Shown: in pieces, positions 11,781 through 22,646 of the stretch | Layout of the letters: each line of letters begins with the position of its first letter | Position numbering within the stretch: position 1 is the stretch's first letter | Assembly (NCBI GenBank): GCA_025200525.1 | Contig: CM045763.1 | Location: forward strand, 92,423,044 to 92,487,043 | Direction: 5' to 3' | Origin: Camellia lanceoleosa | Taxonomy: Eukaryota; Streptophyta; Magnoliopsida; Ericales; Theaceae | Length of the DNA: 64,000 nt | Notes under the pieces: model-generated | Databases searched by the model: none | Told to the model about the DNA's origin: nothing | What the model saw: the letters and a program-made list of their open reading frames with translations, nothing else | Translations under genes and position numbers: made by a program

Positions 11781-12409
11781 GTATAATATGACCAGTCATG
11801 TTGGTATCCTGAAATCTTAGCTTCTTTGTGTGACAAGCGTCCTTTTTTTATTTTTAAATTTAAAACAAAAAAATTAGATAAATGGAAGGAATAGGACTTA
11901 AACCAAAATTAGATAAATGGTAGAGTATGACTCAAACCTTAGAACCTTGGGTCTAATGAAAAAGACTCTTACTACTTGAATAGTACACAATATATAATAA
12001 ATATTTTATTTTATTTTTACTTATTTACATTGCATACGTATTGCATGCGCTAAGCGTTAATATCTATTTTTTTATTTATACTATTATTAAAAGTGAACAT
12101 CTCACTTGGTGTCTATGAACTTCCTTATCTCCTTTTACCAAGTATACTTCTATTCTTGCGCTAAGTGTCAATTTCTCTATCCAAAAGAAAAAAAAGTGGC
12201 TTTCTATTCTTGTGTCAAGTGTCAACTTCTCTATCTAAAAAAAACAAAAAATAGTAGTTAAAAAGGAGGCACAAGACTTGAACCTAAGACCATTCACTTA
12301 ACTTATTAAAGAACACTTTCATCACTTAAACAATATAGAAAATATGTTGTGAATTCAAAATTAAAATTTATATTTTAAGCACACCCATCGAGTGGAGTTA
12401 CACCCCTAG
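11781..12409. other. AT-rich spacer, possible decayed element
   Basis: No gene is seen. The segment ends CACCCCTAG exactly where the next Helitron begins, so an older Helitron of another family may end here. I could not find a convincing terminal hairpin or 5' end. Confidence 0.4.
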
Positions 12410-13268
12410 TCTATATCTATCTATACTATATATTAAGCAAAAGGGAATTTTTAACCGCAAGCCTTGTGGGAGCTCCAATCTCCCAATCTAAATTTCTTGA
12501 TTTTTTAATTTAAAAAAAAAAATCTTAGCATTTATTAACTTCGTCCAACCCCCAAGTCTTACCCTCATAATAACATTTTAATGTATTAAGAACAAACATA
12601 AAAAAAAAAAAATTTCTTGAAAAGTCCAACACATATGATTATTATCAAAATATTAAACTTTAATATAATATAAAAAAGGAAAAAAAGAAGGCATTTAAAA
12701 AAAAAAAAAAGACATTTAAAAATCGCAATTCACATATATAGATAACTAGCCTATCACTCGTGCTATGCGCAATTCACATATATAGATAACTAGCCTATCA
12801 CCCGTGCTATGCACGGAATAATTATAGATATTTATATTTGTTTTAGATTTTTTTAAATACATAAATTATGTTTTTTAAGATTTTTTATAAAAATAATTTA
12901 ACAATCTTATCACTAACCATAGTATATGAGAGAAGTTGAAAAGGGTACTGCAGTAACTATACACGGATTGTATCTATAATTATTTGTATGAGGGGATTTT
13001 AAATGCTGATCAGGAAATTTTATCAATAAATGCAGACATATGGAAAGACATGTGGATTGAAAAAAGTTAATAAATGTTGATCAAGGAATATTGACCAAAT
13101 CAATAAATGCTGAGGGTTTTTTTTTTAATAAAAAATTTAGAAAATTCAGATTGGGATATTGAAGCTCCCACAGGCCTTGGGGGTTAAAAACCTAATTTTG
13201 CTTAATATATAGTATAGATATAGATAGATTGTAAACACAATTTGTGCATAGCACGGATGATATGCTAG
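12410..13268 (+). mobile_element. Helitron interrupted by another Helitron
   Basis: The outer element starts TCTATATCTATCTATAC at 12410. It ends in the hairpin region TTGTGCATAGCACGG and GATATGCTAG at 13268. It is split at 12745/13229 by an inverted Helitron. Without the insert its own length is about 376 bp, matching other family members such as that ending at 57811. Confidence 0.75.
12746..13228 (-). mobile_element. Inner Helitron (minus strand) nested in the outer one
   Basis: On the plus strand it begins CTAGCCTATCAC, followed by the hairpin, and ends GTATAGATATAGATAGA, the complement of the TC-type 5' end. It lies between GATAA and TTGTAAAC, which are contiguous in uninterrupted relatives (GATAATTGTAAAC), so it inserted between A and T as Helitrons do. 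A 44-bp direct repeat (12724-12767 and 12768-12811) spans its 3' junction. Confidence 0.8.
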
Positions 13269-13404
13269 TAAACGGTATATTACAAATCTTATTGTAAATT
13301 ATTTGTGGTGAAAAATACTACAAACTACATAAAAATAATGATATGTTATGATATTTATTATAAAATATTATAATTATATTACGTATGCTATGATAAAATG
13401 AATA

Positions 13405-14926
13405 GGGTAAATTACATTGACACTCCCTGAGGTTTATATTTATTACAGTTCCCCTTTCACCTATTGAAAATTACATCTCCCCCTTGAGGTTTAAAGTTTC
13501 ATTGCGGATTCCCCCCTTTAGCAATTTAATTTTTTTAAATACCAATTTTGCCCTCATTGGATAAATTACATTAATACCCCTCATATTTTAAAAATTACAA
13601 TCCCCTCTCCAAGATTGAAAGTAGCATTATCAATTGCCCTCTCAGTTAGTATTAGTTGAAAAAAAAAATTAATTGAAAAATTTTTTTGTTAGTAAAGTTT
13701 TTAAATTTCTGTTTAAAAACTAACGTAAGCTCATTTTTTGAATTTACGTTTTTCTTCAAATTTACGAACTGAGACAATCTTTTATAAACTAAAAAAAATT
13801 ATCAAACAAGTTTTTATGACAGTTTTTAAAATTTTTGTAAATATAAATTGAAAACTGAAAACGAAATGGTTACCAAACAGGCTTGATGGTAAAATTGTCG
13901 TAAAATTAACAAATAATTAAATAAGTTACCAGCGTAAGAAATGACTTATCAAACGATTTTTAAGTTATGTATGGTTTGATTTTTAAATTTTTTTTTTCAA
14001 AATTAAAAATTAATTTGGTTAAGAAATAAGACATAAGAAATAATTATCAAACCATACATAACCTAAGAATACTAAATTCTTAGGCTATGTACCACCAAAC
14101 ACATAATATTTTTTACTTTTTTATTTTTTATTTCTTAACCAAATTAATTTTTAATTTTTAAAAAAAATTTCTAAAAATCAAACCATACATAGCCTAAGAA
14201 TCTTTTGATAAGTCATTTCTTACGTTAATAACTTATTTAATTAATTATTTGTTACTTATTTTTACCATCAACCACCAAGCCCGGCGGTAATGATTTCGCT
14301 TTTCAATTTATATTTACAAAAAAAAAGCATAGCCTAAGAATCTTTTGATAATAAGTTTTACGTTAATAACTTATTTAATTATTTGTTAATTTTACATTAC
14401 ATTTTTTTTCATCAAGCCATGATTGATTTAATGATTTTTATTTTTACAAAATATTTTAAAAAAAAAAAAAAATTTGTTTGATAATTTTTTTAGTTTATAA
14501 ATGGTTGTCTCAGTTTGTAAATTTGAGGAAAAAACGTAAATTTAAAAAATGAGCTTACGTTGATTTTTAAACAGAAATTTAAAAACTTCACTAACAAAAA
14601 AAAATTTCAATTGATTTTTTTTTCAAATAATTTTTTTTCTAATTAATCTTTTTTTTTAATGAATTTTTTTTCCAACTAATACTAGCCGAGGGGGCAATTG
14701 GTAATGCTACTTTAAACCTTAGGGAGGAGATTTTATAATTTCTAAAATGTGAAGGGTGTCAATATAATTTATCCAATGAGGGCAAAATTAGTATTTAAAA
14801 AAGTTAAATTGTTGAAGGGAAAATCTGTAATAAAACTTTGAACCTCATAGGAGATGTAATTCCCAAAAAGTGAAGGAGGAAATTGTAATAAATATAAATT
14901 TCAAGGAGCATTAGTGTAATTTACCC
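13405..14926. mobile_element. Mutator-like foldback element (1.5 kb)
   Basis: The ends are GGGTAAATTACATTGACAC and, inverted, GGGTAAATTACACTAATGC. Most of the element is one long imperfect palindrome with its centre near 14090. It is flanked by AAATGAATA (13396-13404) and AAATGACTA (14927-14935), a 9-bp target duplication with one mismatch, as expected for Mutator-like elements. There is no transposase coding sequence, so it is non-autonomous. Confidence 0.82.
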
Positions 14927-14946
14927 AAATGACTATGATATGGTCT

Positions 14947-15485
14947 TGTGTGAGTGAATTTCCGATCACACTGCCCTCCTTAGTGATTCAGCGGAAGAAC
15001 ACAGGCAGAGTAGATGGCTCCCTGTAACCTGCACAGAAAGAAAAGACTCCGGCGGTGGTTCTTCCACCCGGGGGTACTCCGACGATCAAGTCAGTATATC
15101 TCTCAAAGATAATCCAGTACTTAACTCACTAGCTTGAGTCTTGAAAACATACCTTAGACCCATGGGGGTGCCTCTCTTTTATAGCCAATACAATCCTAGT
15201 CCCAACAGGAACCCGGTCCTAATGGACTTAGGACTACGGCTAATCTAGGACTCCCAGTGGAATCAGGATAAACTCCCTAAGAGTTTTACCTTTACCCAAA
15301 CTGAAGTCTTCTCGCAATCTAGGACTCTTGTCCCCGATCCGCTTAACTCGGATTCCGATATCTTCGGAGGTAACCTCGGCCTATCCGAGATAACCTCGGC
15401 GCAACTACCATGACTCGTGGGATCTCGGCTGACACTTTGGTGTCACCTTGGCCACGTGTTGGTACTCAGAAAATACATCCCCACA
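14947..15485 (-). repeat. 3' LTR of element 2
   Basis: On the plus strand it begins TGTGTGAGTG and ends ATCCCCACA, which reads TGTGGGGAT...CACACA in element orientation. It is 539 bp, collinear with 25124-25662. A TATAAAAG box (minus strand) lies at 15177-15184. Confidence 0.95.
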
Positions 15486-15505
15486 ACTGCCCCCTAGGTT
15501 CTATT
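15486..15505 (-). promoter_or_regulatory. Polypurine tract region of element 2
   Basis: In element orientation AACCTAGGGGGCAGT lies directly before the 3' LTR. It is identical in placement and near-identical in sequence to element 1. Confidence 0.65.
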
Positions 15506-16406
15506 ACCTCGGCATTCTGAGGTGATGGAACCTATCTTCGAATTTTATCTCGCACATCGGCCTAAGAACTGTTTAGCCGAGATCATTTATTCCAGGACGG
15601 CATGTCCTCTTCAGATTCAAATCAATTCCCTTACGTGTATGAGCTGTCATACACCAATCTTCAACCATTCTGAGGACGCGTTTCATTCTTACTGGTCCGT
15701 GCCAGTGACGCGCCTACAAGCCGTCTTTTCTCTGCCTGCGCCGTCTGGCGCATGCGTTACCCTAGGCGTAATTATTGCTGTTTTTTGCCGCCGTTTCAAA
15801 TTTAGGAAAAAACAATTCCCTCTCTCTTTCCTCTTCACTTTTGCATTTTGAATTTCCTTGCTTTTCTTTCTCTCTAAAACTCTTTCTCTTTCAATTCTGC
15901 CATTACACTTGCCCGAAGCCCTGCAACTGCCTCCATCTGCCATTTCTGCAAAGCTCTGAAGCTCTTGCTATCTTAAGGCCCATTAATCGACCTCGTGAGC
16001 TTCATCCCGGCTTCTCCTTTTTCTGGTAAGCCATCGTTCCCTTCTTTTCCCAGTTCTTGTCTGTTTCTGAGATTTCTCGTTACTTGTCTGTTCTGCATCT
16101 GATTTGTAAATCACGTATCTCATCTCATTATTTTATTTATACTGCGAATATTTGTACCGTTTCACCTCTGTTTTTGGCCTTCCACTCTTTCGTGTTCTTG
16201 AATCTGAGACTTCTCTTTGCTTTCCTGTTTTTCCAGATTTTCTGCCTTCCATTCTCATTTACTCGTAGATTTAGGTTTGGGATTTGTTGTTGAACCATCA
16301 ATCTCTAGGAAAAACTGAAACAATCAGTACCTAGGTTTTAGCCGAGGTCCTTAAAACCCTTCAAAAGTGCCCTGTTGCTGTAGCCTACTATTCATATATC
16401 AATATA
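15506..16406 (+). promoter_or_regulatory. Leader/promoter region of the antisense gene
   Basis: No conserved protein is seen in this stretch. It has pyrimidine-rich tracts resembling a plant 5' untranslated region, and TCTGGTAAGCC near 16021 resembles a splice donor, so an intron in the leader is possible. It lies between the 3' LTR and the start codon of the antisense gene at 16407. The promoter itself was not identified. Confidence 0.4.
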
Positions 16407-16889
16407 ATGGGTGTGTGGAGGGACAGGGTCGATACCCCCACCAAACTACAAAACTTTAGGCAAGAGTTCTCTATCCCAGACGATGTTCACCTCAGGCTAG
16501 CTGGGGAGGACGACTCCATTATGCCCGATGGTGACAAGATGCCTTTCTCCATAGTAGCCTTCGTCCAGTGTGGACTTAGGTTCCCCCTTGATCCCCTCTT
16601 CTGCGAGGTCCTTCACTACTACACTCTGAACCCCATGCAACTGTCCATTAACGCCTTTAGGACACTTATTGGAATAATAGCCTTAGCTAGGCAGGAGGGT
16701 GTTAGAATCACTCTTGCCGACATCCAGTACTGTTATACCATGTGTGGCCTTGACCATAAGGAAAAAGGTTTTGTATACTATCTTAAGCCGAGGTCCACTG
16801 CCTACAAAATAGTAGCCGACCTTCTTGACTCCAACAAAGGGGCTGGGGACGATTACTTGATCGCTTCGAAATCGAATTCGCCCAGATGA
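16407..16889 (+). CDS. Antisense element gene, first exon (Transposase_28-like)
   Basis: ATG at 16407 opens 160 codons. The stretch from about residue 45 to 135 (QCGLRFPLDPLF, LHYYTLNPMQLSINAFRTL, then ALARQEGVRITLADIQYCY) resembles the plant domain called putative gypsy-type transposon (Pfam Transposase_28). That domain occurs in extra genes of Tat-like elements; its biochemical role is unknown. A G-run at about 16836-16845 precedes a frame change: the last residues before the stop look unrelated, while another frame stays protein-like up to a GTAAGAG donor at 16934. I infer a small frameshift, or an intron boundary I cannot place. Codon use is GC-richer than the flanks. Confidence 0.6.
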   Translation: MGVWRDRVDTPTKLQNFRQEFSIPDDVHLRLAGEDDSIMPDGDKMPFSIVAFVQCGLRFPLDPLFCEVLHYYTLNPMQLSINAFRTLIGIIALARQEGVRITLADIQYCYTMCGLDHKEKGFVYYLKPRSTAYKIVADLLDSNKGAGDDYLIASKSNSPR

Positions 16890-16982
16890 AGAAGTTCATC
16901 TCTTTCCTTCCACGCACGGTCGAGAGGGCAAGGGTAAGAGCCCAACGTCAACCTTAGCTATTGCTTTCTTCAAAAATTTTGC

Positions 16983-17786
16983 ATGTCTTTCAAAAATTTT
17001 ACTGCTTCTCATGTTTTGTTCATTTTGCGACGTTTCGCCAACCACCCAAGGACTTCCGTCGATCCTTTTATCTCGAAAGATCTGAAGAAGCTCTTGGATC
17101 TTCCGCTTGAAAAGCGCAAGGCCCCATTGCTTCTAAACTTCATACCCACATACACATCAAAGTTGGCCGACGTTCCAAGAGAGAGGAAGAGGAGCGCCTC
17201 CTCATCAACTGCCTCCACAGAACAAGTTGCTTCCACGTCTGAACCAGCCGTCCAGCCGTCAACCTCGGCTCCAAAGAAACGCCGACGAAGGCTTGTTAAA
17301 ACGGCCGAAATGGAACGTCCAGTCAAAAAGGTGCTAGACCTTCTGGCCGATCTTCCTGATGATATGGATGATGCACCAGCCCAAACTGTGCCCCCACCAA
17401 AACCGAAGAGAACCAAGAAGGCCCAACCGAAGGCTAAGGCTACTGAAACCGATGCCGACGTTGAAGACGAAGTGCCAATTTCTCAACTGGCCGAGAAGAT
17501 GACTTCGGCGCCTTCAAAGAGACCTGCTGAGGCCCAACCACCAAAGTCTATTGCAGCAAAGAAACAGAAATCATCTGCTGGGACATCTTCGAGGTCCAGG
17601 GGTCCCAAGATCCCCTGGGAGCCCAAAGTCACTCTTGAAGACCGGCCAGTGTATACAAATGAAAGTGCGACCGATGCCCAGATCGGTGTGGCACTCAAGA
17701 TCGCCCTTCTTGAGGGCGACATGGAGAAAAATGAACAAATGTCTGGTTATGAGAACTATGTCCATATGATGCAGCGCTCAGTCCAA
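16983..17786 (+). CDS. Antisense element gene, middle exon
   Basis: The frame is open from 16983. The true exon start is probably a splice acceptor (for example AG at about 17053) rather than this ATG. It encodes a basic, low-complexity segment rich in Lys, Pro, Ala and Ser, with clusters such as KKRRRR and KPKRTKK that could serve as nuclear localisation signals. It ends QRSVQ at a clean donor, CCAA followed by GTAAGT. The coding phase at 17786 is zero, matching the next exon. No known domain is recognised here. Confidence 0.6.
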
Positions 17787-17875
17787 GTAAGTCTTTTTGT
17801 TCTTCGAAAATCTGTCTGCCATACTTGTGGAATTCTGAAATTTCTTGTATTAACTTTTGCCTTGCAGTCTTTCAG
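17787..17875 (+). other. Intron of the antisense gene (89 bp)
   Basis: The donor is GTAAGT. The acceptor is CTTTCAG after a T-rich tract. An alternative AG (TTGCAG, ending 17866) lies 9 bp upstream and would also keep phase zero but lead into the frame that soon stops. Removing 17787-17875 joins two open frames in phase. This is prediction from splice consensus and frame only. Confidence 0.65.
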
Positions 17876-18730
17876 GCTATCCAACATGCTCATAGCTTCT
17901 CCATGATGGCATTTGAAACTGGGAGAAAGCTGGCTGACATGGAGAAGGAGTTCGCTCTTATCCATAAACAAAACAGGGCCAACGAACTAAAAATGAAAAG
18001 GCTGGAAGATCAGGCTGCAGAAGCTACAAAGGCCCAATCTCTTGCTCTTCAAAAAGCTGAGGCTGCTGTAAACGTTAGGAAAGTAGCCGAAGCCGAGAGA
18101 AAGGAAGCCGAGGCTAAGAGGGCTGAAGCCGAGAAAGAGCTTAGAGATGCTCTGGCCACGAAGAAAGCCGAAGTTGATGCTGCCTACGATCTAGGCATGG
18201 CAAGTCAGAAGATTATAAGCTTGGTCAAGAAAGCATGCAACAAAGGATTCGCCCTAGGTTGGAATGCTCGCAAAAAGCTTGATCTTCCACAAACGACTCG
18301 CCATGGCGCGAAGATCGAGGCTCTGCGTCTTCCTTGCCCTCTTCCTTCATCTCCAAGCCAAATCAAGATGAGTCTGCGAAGCGTTGAAAACGAAGGTGAT
18401 GATGAAGAAGAAGCTTTGGTGAGGAAGACCAAATCTCCTCCCAAGATCGACCTGACTGGAGATGAAGAGGTTGAAGCTGCTCCCAAAAAGGCAGACTTCG
18501 GCACCTTATCTTCTGACCTTCTTTTAGTGGGGAGAAGTGTTGATGAGACCTTGGCCGAGATCGACGCTGAAGTTGCAGCAGACAAAGTCGCCGAGGTGGC
18601 GGGGAATAAAGAAGCTGAAGTTGTGGTGGAAGGGCGGACTGAGGTTGTGGCAGAAGAAAATGCTGAAGTTGTTCCTCAAGGGCCCCCCGAGGTCTCAGCC
18701 CAACCAACTCCTGAAGCTGAAACAACTTGA
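17876..18730 (+). CDS. Antisense element gene, last exon (coiled coil)
   Basis: 284 codons end in TGA at 18728-18730. After AIQHAHSF comes a long charged heptad-like stretch (about 100 residues, with repeats such as AEAERKEAEAKRAEAEKEL) that should form a coiled coil. Then GFALGWNARKK and an acidic tail with repeated EV-containing units follow. Together with the upstream exons the product would resemble the antisense proteins of Retand/Tat elements: an N-terminal domain, a basic linker and a C-terminal coiled coil. Its transcription runs against the gag-pol genomic RNA, so it could also act as antisense RNA, which is speculation. Confidence 0.65.
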   Translation, partial: AIQHAHSFSMMAFETGRKLADMEKEFALIHKQNRANELKMKRLEDQAAEATKAQSLALQKAEAAVNVRKVAEAERKEAEAKRAEAEKELRDALATKKAEVDAAYDLGMASQKIISLVKKACNKGFALGWNARKKLDLPQTTRHGAKIEALRLPCPLPSSPSQIKMSLRSVENEGDDEEEALVRKTKSPPKIDLTGDEEVEAAPKKADFGTLSSDLLLVGRSVDETLAEIDAEVAADKVAEVAGNKEAEVVVEGRTEVVAEENAEVVPQGPPEVSAQPTPEAETT

Positions 18731-19014
18731 ATGTATTTTGTTTTTTGTTGCTTTTTCGTTCTTTTCTCCAATGTACTCCTTTGCTGTTTGTAAACAATTT
18801 ATTTTTGCTAGGCCATAGTGCCTTCTTCATATATAACTGCAACCGTTTCTTTCTAAATACTTCAGTCTTTAAATTCTTCTTTACTGCTTCTGAATGATTC
18901 TATACTTAGAATATTTTGCACGATTTCCAGATTCTTCCTTCTTTGCACAATCTCCTCGGGTAACATACCTCGGGCATGTTTTATCTGAAGATTTGCCTGG
19001 GCTAGGGCTTTACC
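18731..19014 (+). other. 3' flank of the antisense gene
   Basis: Non-coding, T-rich sequence after the stop codon probably holds the 3' untranslated region. Part of it near 18900 matches element 1 near 9840 in reverse orientation. Confidence 0.4.
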
Positions 19015-19375
19015 TGTAAACTTGTCATAAGTTTCAACAAGTATAAAGCATATAAATTCAATTAATCTTTATCTTGTAAATTGCTACAAATTTCAACAAG
19101 TGAAGATAACAATCATATTTAGCTTAACTTTAACTTGTAAATTGCTACAAATTTCAACAAGTAAAGATAAGGAATTTATCTCAGCTTAACTTTAACTTGT
19201 AAATTGCTACAAATTTCAACAAGTAAAGATAAGGAATTTATCTCAGCTTAACTTTAACTTGTAAATTGCTACAAATTTCAACAAGTAAAGATAAGGAATT
19301 TATCTCAGCTTAACTTTAACTTGTAAATTGCTACAAATTTCAACAAGTAAAGATAAGGAATTTATCTCGGCTTAA
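19015..19375 (-). repeat. Hairpin minisatellite of element 2 (about 5 copies)
   Basis: Tandem units of about 62 bp carry ACTTGTAAATTGCTACAAAT followed by TTCAACAAGT. The last four are almost identical. The ACTTGT/ACAAGT inverted repeat is the one amplified in element 1. It lies between the pol end and the antisense gene. Confidence 0.88.
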
Positions 19376-19535
19376 CTTCGGCTAAGCATTTACTAATGTC
19401 TTCTCTCTGCCCCCAATGTGAACCTAAGTTCCTCTTGGGTTCTCATTATTCAAAAAACGACATCATGCAAAGTTGTATAAGTTCAGAGGAATTCTGCTAT
19501 TTTATTGAACATATCGGCGAAAAATCAAAGAACAT
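19376..19535 (-). other. Short non-coding link after pol
   Basis: About 160 bp lie between the pol stop codon (19536-19538) and the minisatellite. No feature is recognised. Confidence 0.4.
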
Positions 19536-20891
19536 CTAATGATAAAAAAACTTTAAATTACAAGTGTTCCATGGTCTAGGCAATGCTTTGCCCTCATTAT
19601 CTTCGAGCCGATATGCTCCATTTCCTAACACCGAAGTGATTCTGTAGGGGCCTTCCCAGTTTGGGCCAAGTTTGCCCTCTCTAGGATCCTTCTTATTGCC
19701 GACGACTTTTCTCAAGACTAAGTCGTTGACCTGAAAATCCCTTGGATTGACCTTCTTGTTATAAGTTTTGGCAAGTCGTTGTCTATGCCGTAGTCGATTG
19801 CACTTTCTCTCTTCTTTCTTCTAGTAGGTCCAGATCTCTGCTAAGAGCACATCATTAGACCCGCTCTCAACTCCTCGCTCGATCCTCGATGCCGATCTCC
19901 GATGGAATGATCGCTTCGTACTATAAGCCATGGCAAAAGGGGATTCCTGTTGATCTTCTCGGCGTAGTGCGATATGCCCAGAGCACGCTGGGCAATTTCG
20001 CCTACCCACTTTCCTTTTGTTGCCTGCAGCCTCTTCTTTATTCCGTCTAGAATGACTTTGTTTGATGCTTCGGCTTGCCCATTACTTTGGGGAAAGCTTG
20101 GTGTTGAAAAATAGTTCTTTATCTTGAACTTGGCGCAAAAATTCTTGATGAGTTCTTTGTCAAAGCGTGTTCCTGTTGTCGGCAACGATTGCTCTTGGAA
20201 TCCCAAATCTGGTGATGATGCTTTTCCAGATGAAGTTCTTCACATCTACATCTCGGATTTTGGCAAGAGGCTCTGCTTCTATCCATTTTGTGAAGTAGTC
20301 TGTAGCTACCAGCAGGTACTTCCGTTGCCCAGTTGCTTGGGGCAATTTTCCAACAAGATTCATGCCCCATTGAGCAAATGGCCAAGGGCTGGAAACGGGG
20401 TTCAGGTCAGCTGCTGGCTGATGTATCAATGGTGCAAACCTCTGGCATTGTTCACACTTCCTCACATAGGCTTCTGCGTCCTTTTGCATATAGGGCCACC
20501 AATACCCCTGGGTAATGGCCCTGTGAGCTAACGATCTGCCCCTTGCGTGGCTTCCACAAACTCCTTCATGAATTTCATACAAAAAGTCTTCTACCTGAAG
20601 AGGGTGTACACACCTTAAAAGAGGTCCAGTGAAGGATCTTCTGTACAGATGTCCTTCTGCTGTTAGGCTGAATCTTGCGGACTTCAGTCTGACTTTGTGC
20701 GCTTCTTTTCGATCTTCTGGCAGTTTTCCCTCTTTCAGGAATGCAACAATTGCGTCCATCCAGCTTGGTCCCATGTCCACACATAATGCTTCTTGCATTG
20801 TGTGTGGTGACTCTATCGGGCTTGATAGGTAATCCACCATGATTGTCCTCGCCTTCCCGCTTTGAACCGAGCTTGCCAAATTGGCGATCAA
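19536..20891 (-). pseudogene. pol: Integrase region of element 2, broken
   Basis: From the right come the HHCC zinc-binding motif (HEGVCGSH and, later, CEQC), the catalytic core and the C-terminal GPY/F-like motif GPNWEGPYRI. The core reads WGMNLVG where the family usually has WGMDLVG, so the first catalytic Asp is Asn. The second Asp (VADN) and the Glu in QAEASN are present. A frameshift follows VADN near 20185, and at least one more lies near 19850-19900. The pol stop lies at 19536-19538. Integrase would insert the cDNA. This copy should be inactive. Confidence 0.8.
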
Positions 20892-21515
20892 GGCGGCGTG
20901 GTTGTTATCATCTCGGCTAACTCAAGAAGTCGGCGCTTTTGAAACATGTCTGCGGTCGATGACTTCTTTTGCGTATGCGACATTCTTTCATCTCGGCAAA
21001 ACTCTCCTGTAGTTTGATTCACTATGAGTGTTGAGTCACAAAGACTATTACCTCATCGCCTCTGCCAGCCTTGCCACCAAGAATCGATTAGCCAGACTAC
21101 CATTATTCGAGGCTTTGAACCCTAGTCGAATAGATCGCTCAAAGATCTCCCCATCGGGAAATTAACACGACACTCGCCTCGCACCTGGGTTTGAGCTCCC
21201 ATCAACAAAAAGTTGAAAGGAGTCGCCGATGTAGATGCTGCAGGGTCTGAGTTTTTCCTTCCTGGGTTCCTTACCCTTTGGCTGGGCTTCTCCTTCCTTG
21301 CTTGGACATCGTTCATCTTGGCTCAACGGAGCCCGATGTTCGATGTATTCTGGCGAGAACTCAGCCACGAAGTCGGCCAAGACTTGGCCCTTAATTGCAG
21401 TTCTTGGCCTAAACTCCAAGTCATATTGACCCAAAATTACTGCCCACCTCGCAATTCTTCCAGTCAAGTCTCCTTGTTGTAACAAGGATTTTAATGGGTG
21501 CTCTGTCAGAACCAC
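20892..21515 (-). pseudogene. pol: RNase H regions of element 2, broken
   Basis: The frame 21162-21515 holds the end of the first RNase H/connection region (LTEHPLKSLLQ, then FRPRTAIKGQVLADFVAEF). It then starts a second RNase H (LFVDGSSN). A second archaeal-type RNase H is a known mark of the Tat lineage. The following 270 bp up to the integrase are riddled with stops and frame changes. Confidence 0.72.
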
Positions 21516-22646
21516 TATCTTGTGAGCCTAAAAATAATGGTTTAGCTTATTTGAGGCCATTACCAAGGCCAGCATTAATTTCTCCAGTGGTAAATACCTT
21601 GTTTCTGCATCGGCCAAGGTTTTACTTACATAGTATAACGCTTTCGCTTCTCTTCTCTTCGGATAATCACAACACTTATCACGTGCTCAAATCGCTAGGT
21701 ATAAGAACAGCCTCCCGGTTGGGGTGTTGAGAGGATCAATCGAGGTAAGGTACTTCTTCAGTCGGCCAAAGCGGCCTCGCATTCCTCTCGTCTATAAAAA
21801 TCGTGGCCTTTTTCACAGATTGAAAAAGGTTTGCACTTGTCCGAACTTCGCTTATGAACTGCTTAGGGTCAGCGGCCCTTCCAAGAAGCATTCGAACTGT
21901 TTACCGATGTCGGACTCAGAATTCCGCATGGCCTTGATCGATCCGGCCGCTTCAATGCCCTTCTAGTAACCAGATATCCCAAGAACTTACGGATCCGACT
22001 CCAAACGCATTTCGATCGCTTAGTCGAGCCGATATGTTTTGAGTATGTCAAAGACCTCTTCTAAGCCGCCGAGATGATCCTTTGGTTCCTTGGTCTTTAC
22101 GACCATATCATCGATGTAGACTTCCGATTCGGCCAATCAAGTGTCTCAACATCTGGGTCACCAGGCTTTGGTAAGTTGCTCCTGCGTTCTTCACCCAAAA
22201 GGCATGACTCAGAATAATCTGAGACCTTTGGGAGTGATAAACGCCTTCTCCTCATCCGGGTACATGGCTATCTGGTGATACCCCTATATGCGTCTAAGAA
22301 GCTCATCCTTCCATGTCCGGATGTGGCCCACCAACCGGTCGATCTTTAGCGAGGGAAGTCCGCCTTTGGGACAAGCTTTGTTCAAATTTGTGAAGTCCAC
22401 GCACCCTCCACTTGCCATTCTTCTTCTTTACTACCACGGTATTTGATAACCACGCCGGATAGTTGGCTTCTGATGGCCCGCCTCTAGAAGTCTGGCTACT
22501 TCCTCTTCCACTGCTTCGACGTGCATCAACGTCGGTCTTCTGGCTCGTTGTATTACAGGTTTGGCCGACCTGTCAACGTTAAGTCTGTGGCATATGACCT
22601 TGGGGTCAATGCCAGGCATTTCATAAGGTGTCAGCGAACACCTCAA
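21516..22646 (-). pseudogene. pol: Reverse transcriptase region of element 2, broken
   Basis: Recognisable pieces lie in different frames. TPYEMPGIDPKVICHRLNVD and an RRPTLMHVEAVEEEVARLL segment lie at the right end. VVKKKNGKWR lies near 22425. The catalytic motif YIDDM is encoded at 22104-22118 (minus strand) and followed by VVKTK. Several small indels and stops separate them. The enzyme would copy the element RNA into DNA. No full domain can be translated from this copy. Confidence 0.78.
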
